38,624 nt of DNA from Bacteroidota bacterium (GCA_026709065.1 JAPOTS010000057.1:1-38624); one strand, 5' to 3'. Numbered from the stretch's first letter, positions 8,482 through 16,805 are shown. The notes: generated by a model from the letters alone, not told the origin. Numbers and translations are program-made.

Positions 8482-9041
8482 GAAACCAACCATTGATTAA
8501 CGCAAAACAGGTGATCATGCAAGGAGATCTCCATGTGTCTGAGAATCATTTAGGTTCCTCAGGCAAAGAAATCGTTATGTATGATGGTAAAATAGTTGAT
8601 CCTGAATCCCATAAAGGATCTAAACAAATAGGGCATCACTCATGCGAATATGGATCTTCAAAATTGAATCTAAATGCAGGTTTTCAGGTCACCGGATCCA
8701 GTGCCACTCAATCAGCTTTTCTATTAGATAGAGTGCTTATCACTGAAATGTCTGTCAACGACCAAACTGAGGTAACTTCATGGCAAGCAACTCGCGTGGT
8801 TACAGGATTAAAATGGGCTAATAATAAAACGACCATAGTATCCTCAGACGGGCATGTGATGAGTTACCAGATCTCTACTACTGAAATGACAGGACCGCCA
8901 AGCTCAGATAATATTCATCCATTGCACGCACAACCACTCTTGGCAGATGAGATGATCGCTTCTGAATGTTGGCCAATGGATTTATTCACTGGCTATACAG
9001 AAGATGGGGAATGTTCTTGGTCTAATTGGAAGGGTTTCTGA
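8478..9041 (+). CDS. short open frame in the murD position; hollowed MurD-like remnant
   Basis: 187 codons where murD (about 450) is expected. Residues 10-36 (KQVIMQGDLHVSE... to EIVMYD) follow the strand-loop-helix-strand pattern of MurD domain 1, although the GLGxSG loop is eroded. Residues 100-126 (TSWQATRVVTGLKWANNK and on to SSDGHV) track the domain 3 signature NDSKATN...AL...GG.DKG. Residues 162-178 (SECWPMDLFTGYTEDGE) track the terminal SPACASFDMFKNFEDRGE. The central ATPase domain with GTNGKT is missing, as are the usual catalytic residues. It begins in an ATGA overlap with mraY and stops 2 bp before ftsW. It is not a functional D-glutamate ligase. The matches are read by eye, but three lie in the correct order at the correct locus. 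Confidence 0.6.
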   Translation: MRNQPLINAKQVIMQGDLHVSENHLGSSGKEIVMYDGKIVDPESHKGSKQIGHHSCEYGSSKLNLNAGFQVTGSSATQSAFLLDRVLITEMSVNDQTEVTSWQATRVVTGLKWANNKTTIVSSDGHVMSYQISTTEMTGPPSSDNIHPLHAQPLLADEMIASECWPMDLFTGYTEDGECSWSNWKGF

Positions 9042-9043
9042 AA

Positions 9044-10195
9044 ATGGCAAACCAATTTAGATCCATTGTACTGCGGGCCCAGAATCCTATGGATAAATAT
9101 GTTCTTTGGATCGCCCTTGCACTTTCTGCAATTGGTGTGATGGCGGTCTACAGTGCGATTGCCTTTTTGGCCGAAGTGAGAGCGGATGGGGACACCGAGC
9201 AGTATCTCTGGAGGCATCTATTACGTTTAGGCGTAGCGCTGACGGCTTTGGTGATCTTCAGCAGGATAGATTACCATCATCTTGCCCGCTGGTCAAAGCT
9301 ATTTCTGGTCGCATCTTTGCTCTCACTAGTCTTGGTTCGCATCTTTGGGGTCTCTTATGGAGGGGCTACACGGGCGTTTCAGTTCAGTATTGTTAGTTTC
9401 CAGCCATCAGATTTAGCCAAGGTGGCTGCGGTGCTGTACATCTCGGTGTTATTAGTTCGAAAACAGGACTATATTAGCAGTTTCTCCAAAGCAGTTCTCC
9501 CAATCCTATTTTGGGTGTTTATCACGGTCATATTGATTGGACTTGAGGATTTGTCTACGGCCCTTTTAGTGTTGATTACGCTACTTCTATTGGCATTTGT
9601 TGGACGAGTGAGTCTGAAGTATCTGGGATTAGGGTGTTTAACGGGGCTCGCGTGTGCTTTTCTGATGCTTTTGGCATCTCCGAATCGAGCGGAGCGAATT
9701 GAATCGTATCTGGGAGTCAAAATATTCCCGAATACCGAAGAGGTAGATGTCTTCAGTTTGCAGTCTGAGGGATATCAAGCGCATCAGGCGCAGATTGCCC
9801 TTGCGATGGGGGGATGGACTGGCCGTGGGCCTGGTAAGAGTGTCCAGCGCGATTTTTTGCCTGCCCCATATAACGACTTCATTTTCGCGATCATCACTGA
9901 AGAATATGGTTTGATTGGAAGTCTTGTGCTTCTGGGGTTATTCATGCTATTTTTGTTCAGAGGATTTTTACGAATTGCGCGCCATGCCTCAGATCCTCTT
10001 GGTCTATTTCTGGCCGTTGGTTGCACGACGCTTTTGTTTTTATATAGCCTGATTCATGCAGGAGTATCGGTAGGGATTCTCCCTGTCACAGGACTTCCAC
10101 TCCCTCTGGTGTCCTATGGTGGAACATCTATGGTCGCTACAGGGATGGCGATTGGCATTTTACTGAACATTTCCATACAGGCCGAACGACAATGA
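9044..10195 (+). CDS. ftsW: septal peptidoglycan glycosyltransferase FtsW (SEDS family)
   Basis: Polymerises lipid II into glycan strands at the septum with FtsI. The 383 residues form about ten membrane helices. SEDS hallmarks are visible: SFQPSDLAKVA, LEDLSTALL, GGWTGRGPGKS and PAPYNDFIFAIITEE, with the aspartate in the last being the expected catalytic or essential residue, and LPLPLVSYGGTS near the end. I chose ATG 9044 over the upstream in-frame TTG 9026. GGAAGGG lies about 10 bp ahead of the ATG, and the TTG would overlap the preceding frame. The stop overlaps the murG start as ATGA. Confidence 0.95.
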   Translation: MANQFRSIVLRAQNPMDKYVLWIALALSAIGVMAVYSAIAFLAEVRADGDTEQYLWRHLLRLGVALTALVIFSRIDYHHLARWSKLFLVASLLSLVLVRIFGVSYGGATRAFQFSIVSFQPSDLAKVAAVLYISVLLVRKQDYISSFSKAVLPILFWVFITVILIGLEDLSTALLVLITLLLLAFVGRVSLKYLGLGCLTGLACAFLMLLASPNRAERIESYLGVKIFPNTEEVDVFSLQSEGYQAHQAQIALAMGGWTGRGPGKSVQRDFLPAPYNDFIFAIITEEYGLIGSLVLLGLFMLFLFRGFLRIARHASDPLGLFLAVGCTTLLFLYSLIHAGVSVGILPVTGLPLPLVSYGGTSMVATGMAIGILLNISIQAERQ

Positions 10196-11295
10196 GACCT
10201 CCTCGAATACTATTTGCAGGTGGCGGTACTGGTGGCCATATCTATCCAGCGATTGCCATTGCCCAGGCCATCCGTTCAATTGAACCCATGAGTGCGATTG
10301 CGTTTGCGGGAACCAGAAATCATTTAGAATGGGATGTTGTCCCAGATGCTGGGTTTGAGATTCATCCGATTACAATTAGTGGATTTCATCGCAAAAAGCT
10401 GTTACGCAATATTGGGTTTCCGTTCAAGTTAGCAACGGGGCTGTGGCAAAGTTATCAATTGGTGCAGGACTTTGATGCGGATGTAGCTGTTGGAACGGGT
10501 GGCTATGTGTCGGGCCCTGTGTTATGGGCAGCGAGTATGCGGGGCCGACCAACGGTTGCACAAGAGCAGAATGCCTATGCAGGGATGACGAATCGAATTC
10601 TTGGCTATCGTGCAGCGCAGGTGCATATTGCATTTGAGGAAGCAAAAAGCTGGTTTCCTGAGGGGCGTTGTCGGGTGAGTGGAAACCCTGTTCGCCAAGA
10701 GTTGGCTACCGCCATAAATCGTGAAGAGGCACGAAAAATACTTCAACTTCCGAAGGATGCCAAAGTCTTGTTTGTTTTTGGAGGTTCGCTAGGAAGCCAA
10801 GCGATCAATGAGGCAATGTTTCAGATGGTAGACCAGATCCTGTCTGATCCTATGGTTTATGTCATTTGGCAGACTGGAAGACTGTACTATGATCGGATGA
10901 AGAAAAAGAAACATGCAAGGCTTCAAATTCTAAAATATGTTGATCAAATGGAATTGTCCTATGCCGCTTGTGATTTAGTTCTTGCGCGATCGGGTGCTCT
11001 AACTTGTAGTGAGCTTTTATGCACTTCTACACCATCAATTTTGATTCCTTCTCCAGTGGTTGCTGAAGATCATCAGACAAAAAATGCTCGCAGTATGGAG
11101 CGTATTGGAGCAGCAGTGTTAATCCCTGAAGAGGATCTGCTTAATGCGTTGACTATACAAGTTCCTGCGATTTTAGCAGATCCAAAGCGGAGGGGTCAAA
11201 TGGCCGAAAAAGCGCGGAAAGCAGCAAGACCACAAGCCGCAACAACGATCGCCAATGATATTCTTGATTTAATCGGATGGGAGGAATCATCATGA
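10192..11295 (+). CDS. murG: UDP-GlcNAc:lipid I N-acetylglucosaminyltransferase MurG
   Basis: Adds GlcNAc to lipid I on the cytoplasmic face of the membrane to give lipid II. The 367 residues form the GT28 two-domain fold. The N-terminal glycine loop is FAGGGTGGHIYPA (8-20), the second glycine loop is GGSLGSQAIN, and the C-terminal sugar-nucleotide site is ARSGALTCSELL followed by PSPVVAEDHQTKNA. It is coupled to ftsW by an ATGA overlap and to the short murC-slot frame by another. Its substrate requires all four Mur ligases, none of which is intact in this cluster. Confidence 0.97.
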   Translation: MRPPRILFAGGGTGGHIYPAIAIAQAIRSIEPMSAIAFAGTRNHLEWDVVPDAGFEIHPITISGFHRKKLLRNIGFPFKLATGLWQSYQLVQDFDADVAVGTGGYVSGPVLWAASMRGRPTVAQEQNAYAGMTNRILGYRAAQVHIAFEEAKSWFPEGRCRVSGNPVRQELATAINREEARKILQLPKDAKVLFVFGGSLGSQAINEAMFQMVDQILSDPMVYVIWQTGRLYYDRMKKKKHARLQILKYVDQMELSYAACDLVLARSGALTCSELLCTSTPSILIPSPVVAEDHQTKNARSMERIGAAVLIPEEDLLNALTIQVPAILADPKRRGQMAEKARKAARPQAATTIANDILDLIGWEESS

Positions 11296-11609
11296 ACTTG
11301 AAGCGCCGACAACGAGATTTGTGTCATATCGGTCCCTTAACGATGACTTGCATTAGACTAGATTTGTTAACGACTGTATACCCGAGTAGGGGCATCATCG
11401 TTGATCAACAAAAATTGTCTGCCGCCGTGACCTTTCAGGGGTATGAGATAGGAGCTGATTTAGAGATTTATTCATTGGTCATGAATCTCTTATATACATC
11501 GATAGATCTTTGTTTAATCAATAATTTAGTCATGTTATTGGGAGTTGACAGTAGTCAGCAGACAGCATATCAGTTTACCGACCATTCGCTAAACATACGG
11601 TTACAATGA
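11292..11609 (+). CDS. short open frame in the murC position; MurC domain 1-like remnant
   Basis: 105 codons where murC (about 460) is expected. The whole frame can be laid along MurC domain 1. CHIGPLTMTCIRLDLL (11-26) stands where HFIGIGGIGMSGIAELL occurs, with the glycine loop eroded. VDQQKLSAAVTFQGYEIGA (37-55) fits SDLxxSxxTxxLxxxGAxI. NLLYTSIDLCLINNLV (65-80) fits the ENLPxDADLVVYSSAI strand. DSSQQTAYQF (86-95) fits DNPELxAA. The frame then stops, so the ATPase domain (GTHGKT) and the ligase domain are absent. It starts in an ATGA overlap with murG and ends in an ATGA overlap with ftsQ. An upstream start at ATG 11277 is less likely. It cannot ligate L-Ala. The homology is by eye. Confidence 0.58.
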   Translation: MNLKRRQRDLCHIGPLTMTCIRLDLLTTVYPSRGIIVDQQKLSAAVTFQGYEIGADLEIYSLVMNLLYTSIDLCLINNLVMLLGVDSSQQTAYQFTDHSLNIRLQ

Positions 11610-12310
11610 AGCGCTATTTAATTACTGTGACGATTGTGCTTCCTTGTATTGGAGCGATTTTAGGGTGGCAATATTTATTGCAACAGCCTTGTACGGACAT
11701 TCATATTTCAGGGATGGAGTACATTGACCCTGAATCTGTGCATAGCTTGATTGGCTCAACATTCAGTCCACCTCTGATTGTTGACCGCTTGCAACGTCAT
11801 CCTTGGATACATGGAGTACATGCAGTTTGTTACCCAACAGGGACGATGCAGATTGATGTTAATGAGCGTCAGCCCTGGCTTTTAGCTGTTTCTGATGAGG
11901 GCTATCCGATCTACTATATTGATGAATTTGGATTTATGATGCCTCCGCAACGGCATATCTCTTTTGATGTGCCAATCATTCGTGGAATGGATGAGGTGTA
12001 TCATCCGATGAAGGCGGTTACTCATCAGAATGTTCAAAAATTGGTAGCCATGATTCCGACACTTCCCGCTGAAATTCTGACTATTATTTCCGAATTTGAG
12101 GTGACCGATACTGGATTGAATATGATTCTGCGAGACTCGGAGATGAATCATGTTCTAGTCGCACAGCTTGGTAATGAGCAATGGAAGCATCGACTACATA
12201 AACTCCGAGCCTTTTGGATTGAGAATGACTGGAATCAGGCAGATCAAGTGCCAGGCATGATTGATCTACGATTTCGGGGGCAAATTATTACAAGAAAAAA
12301 AGAGATATAA
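11606..12310 (+). CDS. ftsQ: cell division protein FtsQ
   Basis: A bitopic membrane protein of 234 residues. It has a short cytoplasmic tail, one membrane helix at about 5-24 and a POTRA domain beginning with the strand DIHISGMEYI and its helix (about 31-95). A beta domain follows with the recognisable ERQPWLLAV and YYIDEFGFMMP segments. FtsQ scaffolds FtsL/FtsB and recruits FtsW-FtsI. It starts in an ATGA overlap with the short murC-slot frame and ends 5 bp before ftsA. Confidence 0.92.
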   Translation: MKRYLITVTIVLPCIGAILGWQYLLQQPCTDIHISGMEYIDPESVHSLIGSTFSPPLIVDRLQRHPWIHGVHAVCYPTGTMQIDVNERQPWLLAVSDEGYPIYYIDEFGFMMPPQRHISFDVPIIRGMDEVYHPMKAVTHQNVQKLVAMIPTLPAEILTIISEFEVTDTGLNMILRDSEMNHVLVAQLGNEQWKHRLHKLRAFWIENDWNQADQVPGMIDLRFRGQIITRKKEI

Positions 12311-12315
12311 ATAGT

Positions 12316-13566
12316 ATGGCTATGGACGATCAAATTATTGTCGGATTAGATATCGGTACAACGAAAGTGTGTGCTGTCGTCGCTGAGTCTGGTCAGTATG
12401 GGGAGATCAATGTCCTTGGAATGGGAATTGCGGAATCTAAGGGATTAAATCGTGGGGTTGTTATTAATATTGACAGGACGGTTGCCTCCATTCAGAAAGC
12501 GATTCATGCCGCTGAGCGGGCAGCAGATGTAGAGGTTCAGAACGTCATTGTTGGAATTGCAGGGGATCACATCAAGAGTTCTTTGAGTCGGGGAGTTATC
12601 ACCATCTCAAATCCTGAAATTACCGAAGGGGATGTCAAGCGATTACTTGAAGATACAACGCGCGTGGCCATGCCACCTGACCGGGAAATTCTACACATCA
12701 TTCCGCAAGAATTCAGTGTAGATGGGCAGGATGGCGTATTAGACCCCGTGGGAATGAGTGGAGTGCGACTTGAAGCGAATGTGCACATCATCACAGGGTT
12801 AGTTTCTGCGGCCAAAAACATTGATCGGTGTATTGAAAAAGCTGGATACCATGTCTCTGATGTTGTACTTGAACCATTGGCGAGTTCGTACAGTGTGCTC
12901 TATCCTGATGAAATGGTTGCTGGTGTGGCATTGATTGATATTGGAGGTGGAACCACAGACATTGCTATTTTTGAGGATCACAGAATTCGACATACGGCGG
13001 TGATTGCCGTTGCAGGCAACCATGTGACGGAAGATATCAGAAATTGGCTCGGTGTGATGCGCAGTCAGGCCGAGCAACTCAAGTGTAAGTTTGGGTGTGC
13101 AATGGTTGACCACAGCGACAGTAACGATGAGATCAAGATCCCTGGTCTGGGTGGTCGCCCTGAAAAAACGATCAGCTCTGGGGCGTTGGCTCAGATCATC
13201 CAGCCCAGAATGCAGGAAATTTTGGAGATCGCCGACTTAGAGATCAGGCGTAGTGGTAATGGGAAACATCTTCAAGCGGCAGTTCTAACGGGTGGTGGAT
13301 CACTGATTGCCCATACCAAAGATCTTGCTGATGAGGTCCTCGGACTTGACACCAGAGTTGGGAGTCCAACCAAACAAGGAAGTGGGCTGTGGGAAGAGGT
13401 TTCAGATCCCAAATATGCAACTGGAACAGGCCTTGTACTCTACGGCCTTTCCCCCAATAATTTAGGAGATATTCGTCGCGAGAGAATAGGAGGCGATAAG
13501 GGTAATAAAGAATCAGGTTTCACTAAATTTTTCAGCCGAATGAAGGGCTGGTTTGATGAACTTTAA
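12316..13566 (+). CDS. ftsA: cell division protein FtsA
   Basis: An actin-like ATPase that tethers FtsZ filaments to the membrane. The 416 residues show phosphate 1 (GLDIGTTKVCAV, 10-21), phosphate 2 (LIDIGGGTTDIAIF, about 206-219) and the adenosine motif (VLTGGGSLI). The 1C domain typical of FtsA lies between about 85 and 165. The last 15 residues (FTKFFSRMKGWFDEL) form an amphipathic helix, the usual membrane-targeting sequence. It lies directly between ftsQ and ftsZ, the standard arrangement. Confidence 0.97.
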   Translation: MAMDDQIIVGLDIGTTKVCAVVAESGQYGEINVLGMGIAESKGLNRGVVINIDRTVASIQKAIHAAERAADVEVQNVIVGIAGDHIKSSLSRGVITISNPEITEGDVKRLLEDTTRVAMPPDREILHIIPQEFSVDGQDGVLDPVGMSGVRLEANVHIITGLVSAAKNIDRCIEKAGYHVSDVVLEPLASSYSVLYPDEMVAGVALIDIGGGTTDIAIFEDHRIRHTAVIAVAGNHVTEDIRNWLGVMRSQAEQLKCKFGCAMVDHSDSNDEIKIPGLGGRPEKTISSGALAQIIQPRMQEILEIADLEIRRSGNGKHLQAAVLTGGGSLIAHTKDLADEVLGLDTRVGSPTKQGSGLWEEVSDPKYATGTGLVLYGLSPNNLGDIRRERIGGDKGNKESGFTKFFSRMKGWFDEL

Positions 13567-13581
13567 AACTATAATTCGCTA

Positions 13582-14835
13582 ATGACTCAAAAACAATCAA
13601 CGGATAATATCATGGAAAACCAAAGCAAGCCACGGTTCGCATTTGATGCTGAGTACCATGGGACAGCAAAAATTTGTGTAGTTGGTGTAGGAGGTGGAGG
13701 TGGGAATGCTGTCAATAGTATGATCAATAATGGGCTTGAATCCGTGGATTTCATGGCTATCAATACGGATTCTCAGGATCTGAGAAAGAGTTTGGCAAAT
13801 CACAAAATTCAGGCTGGTCGAGAGTTGACAAAAGGGCTTGGAGCAGGTGCACGTCCAGAGGTAGGGATTCAAGCCATCATGGAGTGTGCTGAGGAGATTG
13901 AGCAATCATTACGTGGCTTTCACTTGGTATTTGTGACCGCAGGCATGGGGGGCGGCACTGGGACTGGAGGGGTCTCAATTGTTGCCGATATTGCGAGACG
14001 TATGGGGATTTTAGTTGTTGCCATTGTCACCAAGCCCTTTGAGTTTGAAAATCCCAAGCGCATGGAATACGCTTTAAGCGGTATTGAGCGTTTGAAAATT
14101 CATGTGGATACTTTGATTGTCATTCCCAATGAACGATTACTAGATATTGCTGATGAAACCACGAACCTCTCCGATGCATTTCAGCGTGCGGATAATGTTC
14201 TGGGTGATGCGACACGAGGCATTAGTGATTTAATTACCAAAACAGGTCTGATTAATTTGGATTTTGCAGACGTTAAAACCACGATCAAAGACAGTGGGAC
14301 GGCCATCATGGGAGCTGCCACTGGCGATCTCAAAAAAGACGGTGCTGAGTCTATAACGATGGAAGCGATTTCAAGTCCATTGATGGATGGCATTTCTATA
14401 TCAGGTGCGCGAAATGTTCTTGTTAATCTGACTGCTGGAGCTGTGCCAATCAAAGAGGTCAATGCAGCAATGGCAGTGATCAAGAAAGAGGCAGGTGCAG
14501 ATACCGAGATCATTACCGGTGTGGTGGTAGACAACAATCTGGAAGGGAAAATGCGTGTGACGGTGATAGCCACTGGATTTGAAGATAAAGATAAGGGGGT
14601 CATTAGACGGCCAGTAAAATCATTGTCCGAAGAAAAAAGGTTTGGATATAAAGGCGAGGATAATCTGAAGATATTGGACAAACCTGCTTGGGAGCGCAGG
14701 GGGCTTGCTTCGCGCAAGGGAGAAGAAGATTCTCATAATACAAAGATTCGGTATCTCAATGAGGATGATGCGCCTGATAAGAGTGAGGATCAAACCGAAA
14801 CCGTCCCTAATTTTTTGCGTAAAATGATGGATTAG
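13582..14835 (+). CDS. ftsZ: cell division GTPase FtsZ
   Basis: A tubulin homologue that forms the cytokinetic ring. The 417 residues contain the N-terminal nucleotide loop VGVGGGGGNAVNSM (34-47), the tubulin signature GMGGGTGTGG (121-130) and a complete GTPase plus C-terminal domain. A polar linker of about 80 residues follows, ending in the conserved peptide VPNFLRKMMD that docks onto FtsA. ATG 13582 gives a slightly extended N-terminus; ATG 13612 is the alternative. It is the last gene of the dcw cluster. Confidence 0.98.
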   Translation: MTQKQSTDNIMENQSKPRFAFDAEYHGTAKICVVGVGGGGGNAVNSMINNGLESVDFMAINTDSQDLRKSLANHKIQAGRELTKGLGAGARPEVGIQAIMECAEEIEQSLRGFHLVFVTAGMGGGTGTGGVSIVADIARRMGILVVAIVTKPFEFENPKRMEYALSGIERLKIHVDTLIVIPNERLLDIADETTNLSDAFQRADNVLGDATRGISDLITKTGLINLDFADVKTTIKDSGTAIMGAATGDLKKDGAESITMEAISSPLMDGISISGARNVLVNLTAGAVPIKEVNAAMAVIKKEAGADTEIITGVVVDNNLEGKMRVTVIATGFEDKDKGVIRRPVKSLSEEKRFGYKGEDNLKILDKPAWERRGLASRKGEEDSHNTKIRYLNEDDAPDKSEDQTETVPNFLRKMMD

Positions 14836-14888
14836 CCGTTTCTCGGTCTAATATCTATGTCTACATTAACAACTGAATCCCTTTTCTA

Positions 14889-15140
14889 ATGCCTCAACAC
14901 GCTTCAGCAGTTAAGCGCGTTCGCCAAAATGCAGTGCGGCGACTACGTAATCGTGAGCACCGTAGCCGTTTGCGTACAATGGTCAAGAAGATCTTGCAAT
15001 CCGATGATCTATCGGCCGCAAAGGCTTTGTATCCTCAGACACAGGCTTACATCGATCGCCTTGCGATGAAGAGAATTATTCACCGAAACAAGGCTGCTCA
15101 TTATAAATCGCAGATTTTACTTCACCTAAATCAGGCCTAA
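14889..15140 (+). CDS. rpsT: 30S ribosomal protein S20
   Basis: 83 residues, strongly basic and helical, with the S20 pattern SAVKRVRQNAVRRLRNREHR near the N-terminus and the typical IIHRNKAAHYKSQI segment near the C-terminus. S20 binds 16S rRNA early in 30S assembly. It lies 53 bp after ftsZ on the same strand. I see no clear terminator between them, so readthrough from the division operon is possible. Confidence 0.93.
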   Translation: MPQHASAVKRVRQNAVRRLRNREHRSRLRTMVKKILQSDDLSAAKALYPQTQAYIDRLAMKRIIHRNKAAHYKSQILLHLNQA

Positions 15141-15185
15141 CTACTCGTTATGATCTTCAGTGGATGATATTTTTCTAATATACCT

Positions 15186-16739
15186 ATGAAAACTCTATAC
15201 CAACTTTCTAAGATGCTACCTCTGTTCGTATCTCTTGCACTTGTATTTATTCTAATTCCTTCTGCTGTCGCACAGGATTATGTCAAGAATTTGCGCCCTG
15301 AGGGTAATTTATTTGTGAAACCCAGGATCGGCTCTTCATTTTATCTCGGAGATAATGAGAAGTCCCCGTTCAATTTTAACGGTGATGCTTTTGAGATAGG
15401 ATTACCTTGGAATGCAGGAGTAGAGCTGGGGTATCAATTAAGCGTGCCGTTTTCTCTTAGCCTTTCATTCTCGGCTGGAGAGTATCCAGTCATTACCCAG
15501 TTTCCAGCCAGAACTGATGACATCGATGGTGTAAAAAATGATGATGTCTTACGTACATCCGTTCAAGCTTTAGGGCGCTATGCATTTGCAAAAAGTTCTA
15601 CACGTACAGCTCTGTATCTGAATTTTGGACTCGTCTATTCGTTTGGGAATGTAACGCAGGATTTGCCTCCGTATACGACTGAGGAAAGCGGTAGCACATT
15701 TGGTCCACTTGTAGGTTTGGGTGTGGATATTGCACTTAACACGCAGACTTCATTTTTTGCAGAATTTAATTCTGGAATCCATTTGGATGATCAAGCGCTT
15801 GACGGAACATCTCAACATGGTTACGGTGCCAGTGACCTGCTTAATTCTTTAGGAATTGGATTCAAAATTAATTTTGCCAAGGCCATAACCCCTCCAGAAA
15901 TTGGTGCACTAACTTGTCCTACAGGATCGGTGATGACGAATTCATCTGCTGATTTTTCAGTATCTACCAATAGCGATGTAGCCACGCAACCTATTGAACT
16001 TAGATGGGAATTTGGTGATGGTGCAACTGCGGCTGGCGACATGGCGACCCATACTTACACAGAAGGAGGGACCTATAATGTGATGTTTTTTGCAACAAGT
16101 GAGTATGGAACAGCGAGCGGAGGATGTTCAGTTACCGTTCTTGCGCCAGCTGAAATTCTTGCCCTGACGGCTAGTAATGAGAGTGTGAGTGTGTGTGATG
16201 AAGATCCAAGTATTACGTTTACTGCTAATGCAGCTGGATCCGAGCAGTTGACATACAGATGGAATTTCGGAGATGGGCAGACTAGTTTTGAGGCAAGCCC
16301 TTCTCATACCTATGCTGAGCCTGGATCCTATACCGTGACGTTGGAGCTCCTCAATGATGCGGGTAGAGATATGCGTACAGTGGATGTGAATGTGACGGAA
16401 CAGGGTTGCTTTGAATGTGATATCTCTGAGATGAATACGGCCTTTTTTGATCGTAATTCATCTGTTCTTACCGATACTGGGCGGATCCAGTTAATGGAAA
16501 ACTTGCAAATTCTCCAGAATTGTGACTTGAATGTACGGCTTGAGGGTTATGCTTCTCGTGATGAGCGTAATGCTCAACAACTCAGTGAAGATCGTGCAGA
16601 GGCCGTCAAGCAGTATTACATTGATAATGGCATTGACGAGTCACGTATAACTCAAATGGGTATGGGTAGGTCTGGTCAGTCAAGCAAAAAAGGTGCTGGT
16701 GCGCTGTTCAGACGGGTTGATACGATCCCCGTCAATTAG
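15186..16739 (+). CDS. OmpA-family outer-membrane protein with two PKD domains
   Basis: 517 residues. A signal peptide occupies 1-29 (cleavage after SAVA), followed by a region of about 200 residues of alternating strands resembling a small outer-membrane beta-barrel. Two PKD domains follow at about 236-320 and 321-403; each shows the W-x-FGDG and HTYxExGxY hallmarks. A C-terminal OmpA-like domain occupies about 415-517, with NAQQLSEDRAEAVKQYY matching its peptidoglycan-binding helix. It is therefore expected to link the outer membrane to the cell wall through the diaminopimelate residue of peptidoglycan, as known for OmpA. Its position beside the division cluster is consistent with an envelope role. 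A strong terminator follows. Confidence 0.9.
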   Translation: MKTLYQLSKMLPLFVSLALVFILIPSAVAQDYVKNLRPEGNLFVKPRIGSSFYLGDNEKSPFNFNGDAFEIGLPWNAGVELGYQLSVPFSLSLSFSAGEYPVITQFPARTDDIDGVKNDDVLRTSVQALGRYAFAKSSTRTALYLNFGLVYSFGNVTQDLPPYTTEESGSTFGPLVGLGVDIALNTQTSFFAEFNSGIHLDDQALDGTSQHGYGASDLLNSLGIGFKINFAKAITPPEIGALTCPTGSVMTNSSADFSVSTNSDVATQPIELRWEFGDGATAAGDMATHTYTEGGTYNVMFFATSEYGTASGGCSVTVLAPAEILALTASNESVSVCDEDPSITFTANAAGSEQLTYRWNFGDGQTSFEASPSHTYAEPGSYTVTLELLNDAGRDMRTVDVNVTEQGCFECDISEMNTAFFDRNSSVLTDTGRIQLMENLQILQNCDLNVRLEGYASRDERNAQQLSEDRAEAVKQYYIDNGIDESRITQMGMGRSGQSSKKGAGALFRRVDTIPVN

Positions 16740-16777
16740 ACGATGATCTATACCCAAAAATAGAGGCTTTTCAACAT

Positions 16778-16805
16778 AAAAGGCAGGACAATTGTCCTGC
16801 CTTTT
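16778..16805 (+). terminator. intrinsic terminator after the OmpA/PKD gene
   Basis: A perfect 14-bp inverted repeat, AAAAGGCAGGACAA followed directly by TTGTCCTGCCTTTT. In RNA the central AATT would form the loop and the GGCAGGAC stem would close it, ending in a U run. The symmetric A and T tails make it potentially bidirectional. It begins 39 bp after the stop codon of the OmpA gene. Confidence 0.88.

Noticed and set aside
9026-9043. TTG start for ftsW at 9026
   Set aside because: It would overlap the murD-slot frame, whereas ATG 9044 has a GGAAGGG upstream and gives a normal FtsW N-terminus.
7007-11609. The three short frames as ordinary small accessory genes inserted into the operon
   Set aside because: They occupy exactly the murE, murD and murC slots, with motif traces of the expected ligase in each and no extra genes, so replacement by unrelated insertions is less likely. 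It is not excluded.
14181-14717. 178-codon antisense frame within ftsZ
   Set aside because: It is the shadow of a highly conserved gene and shows no independent family or start signal.
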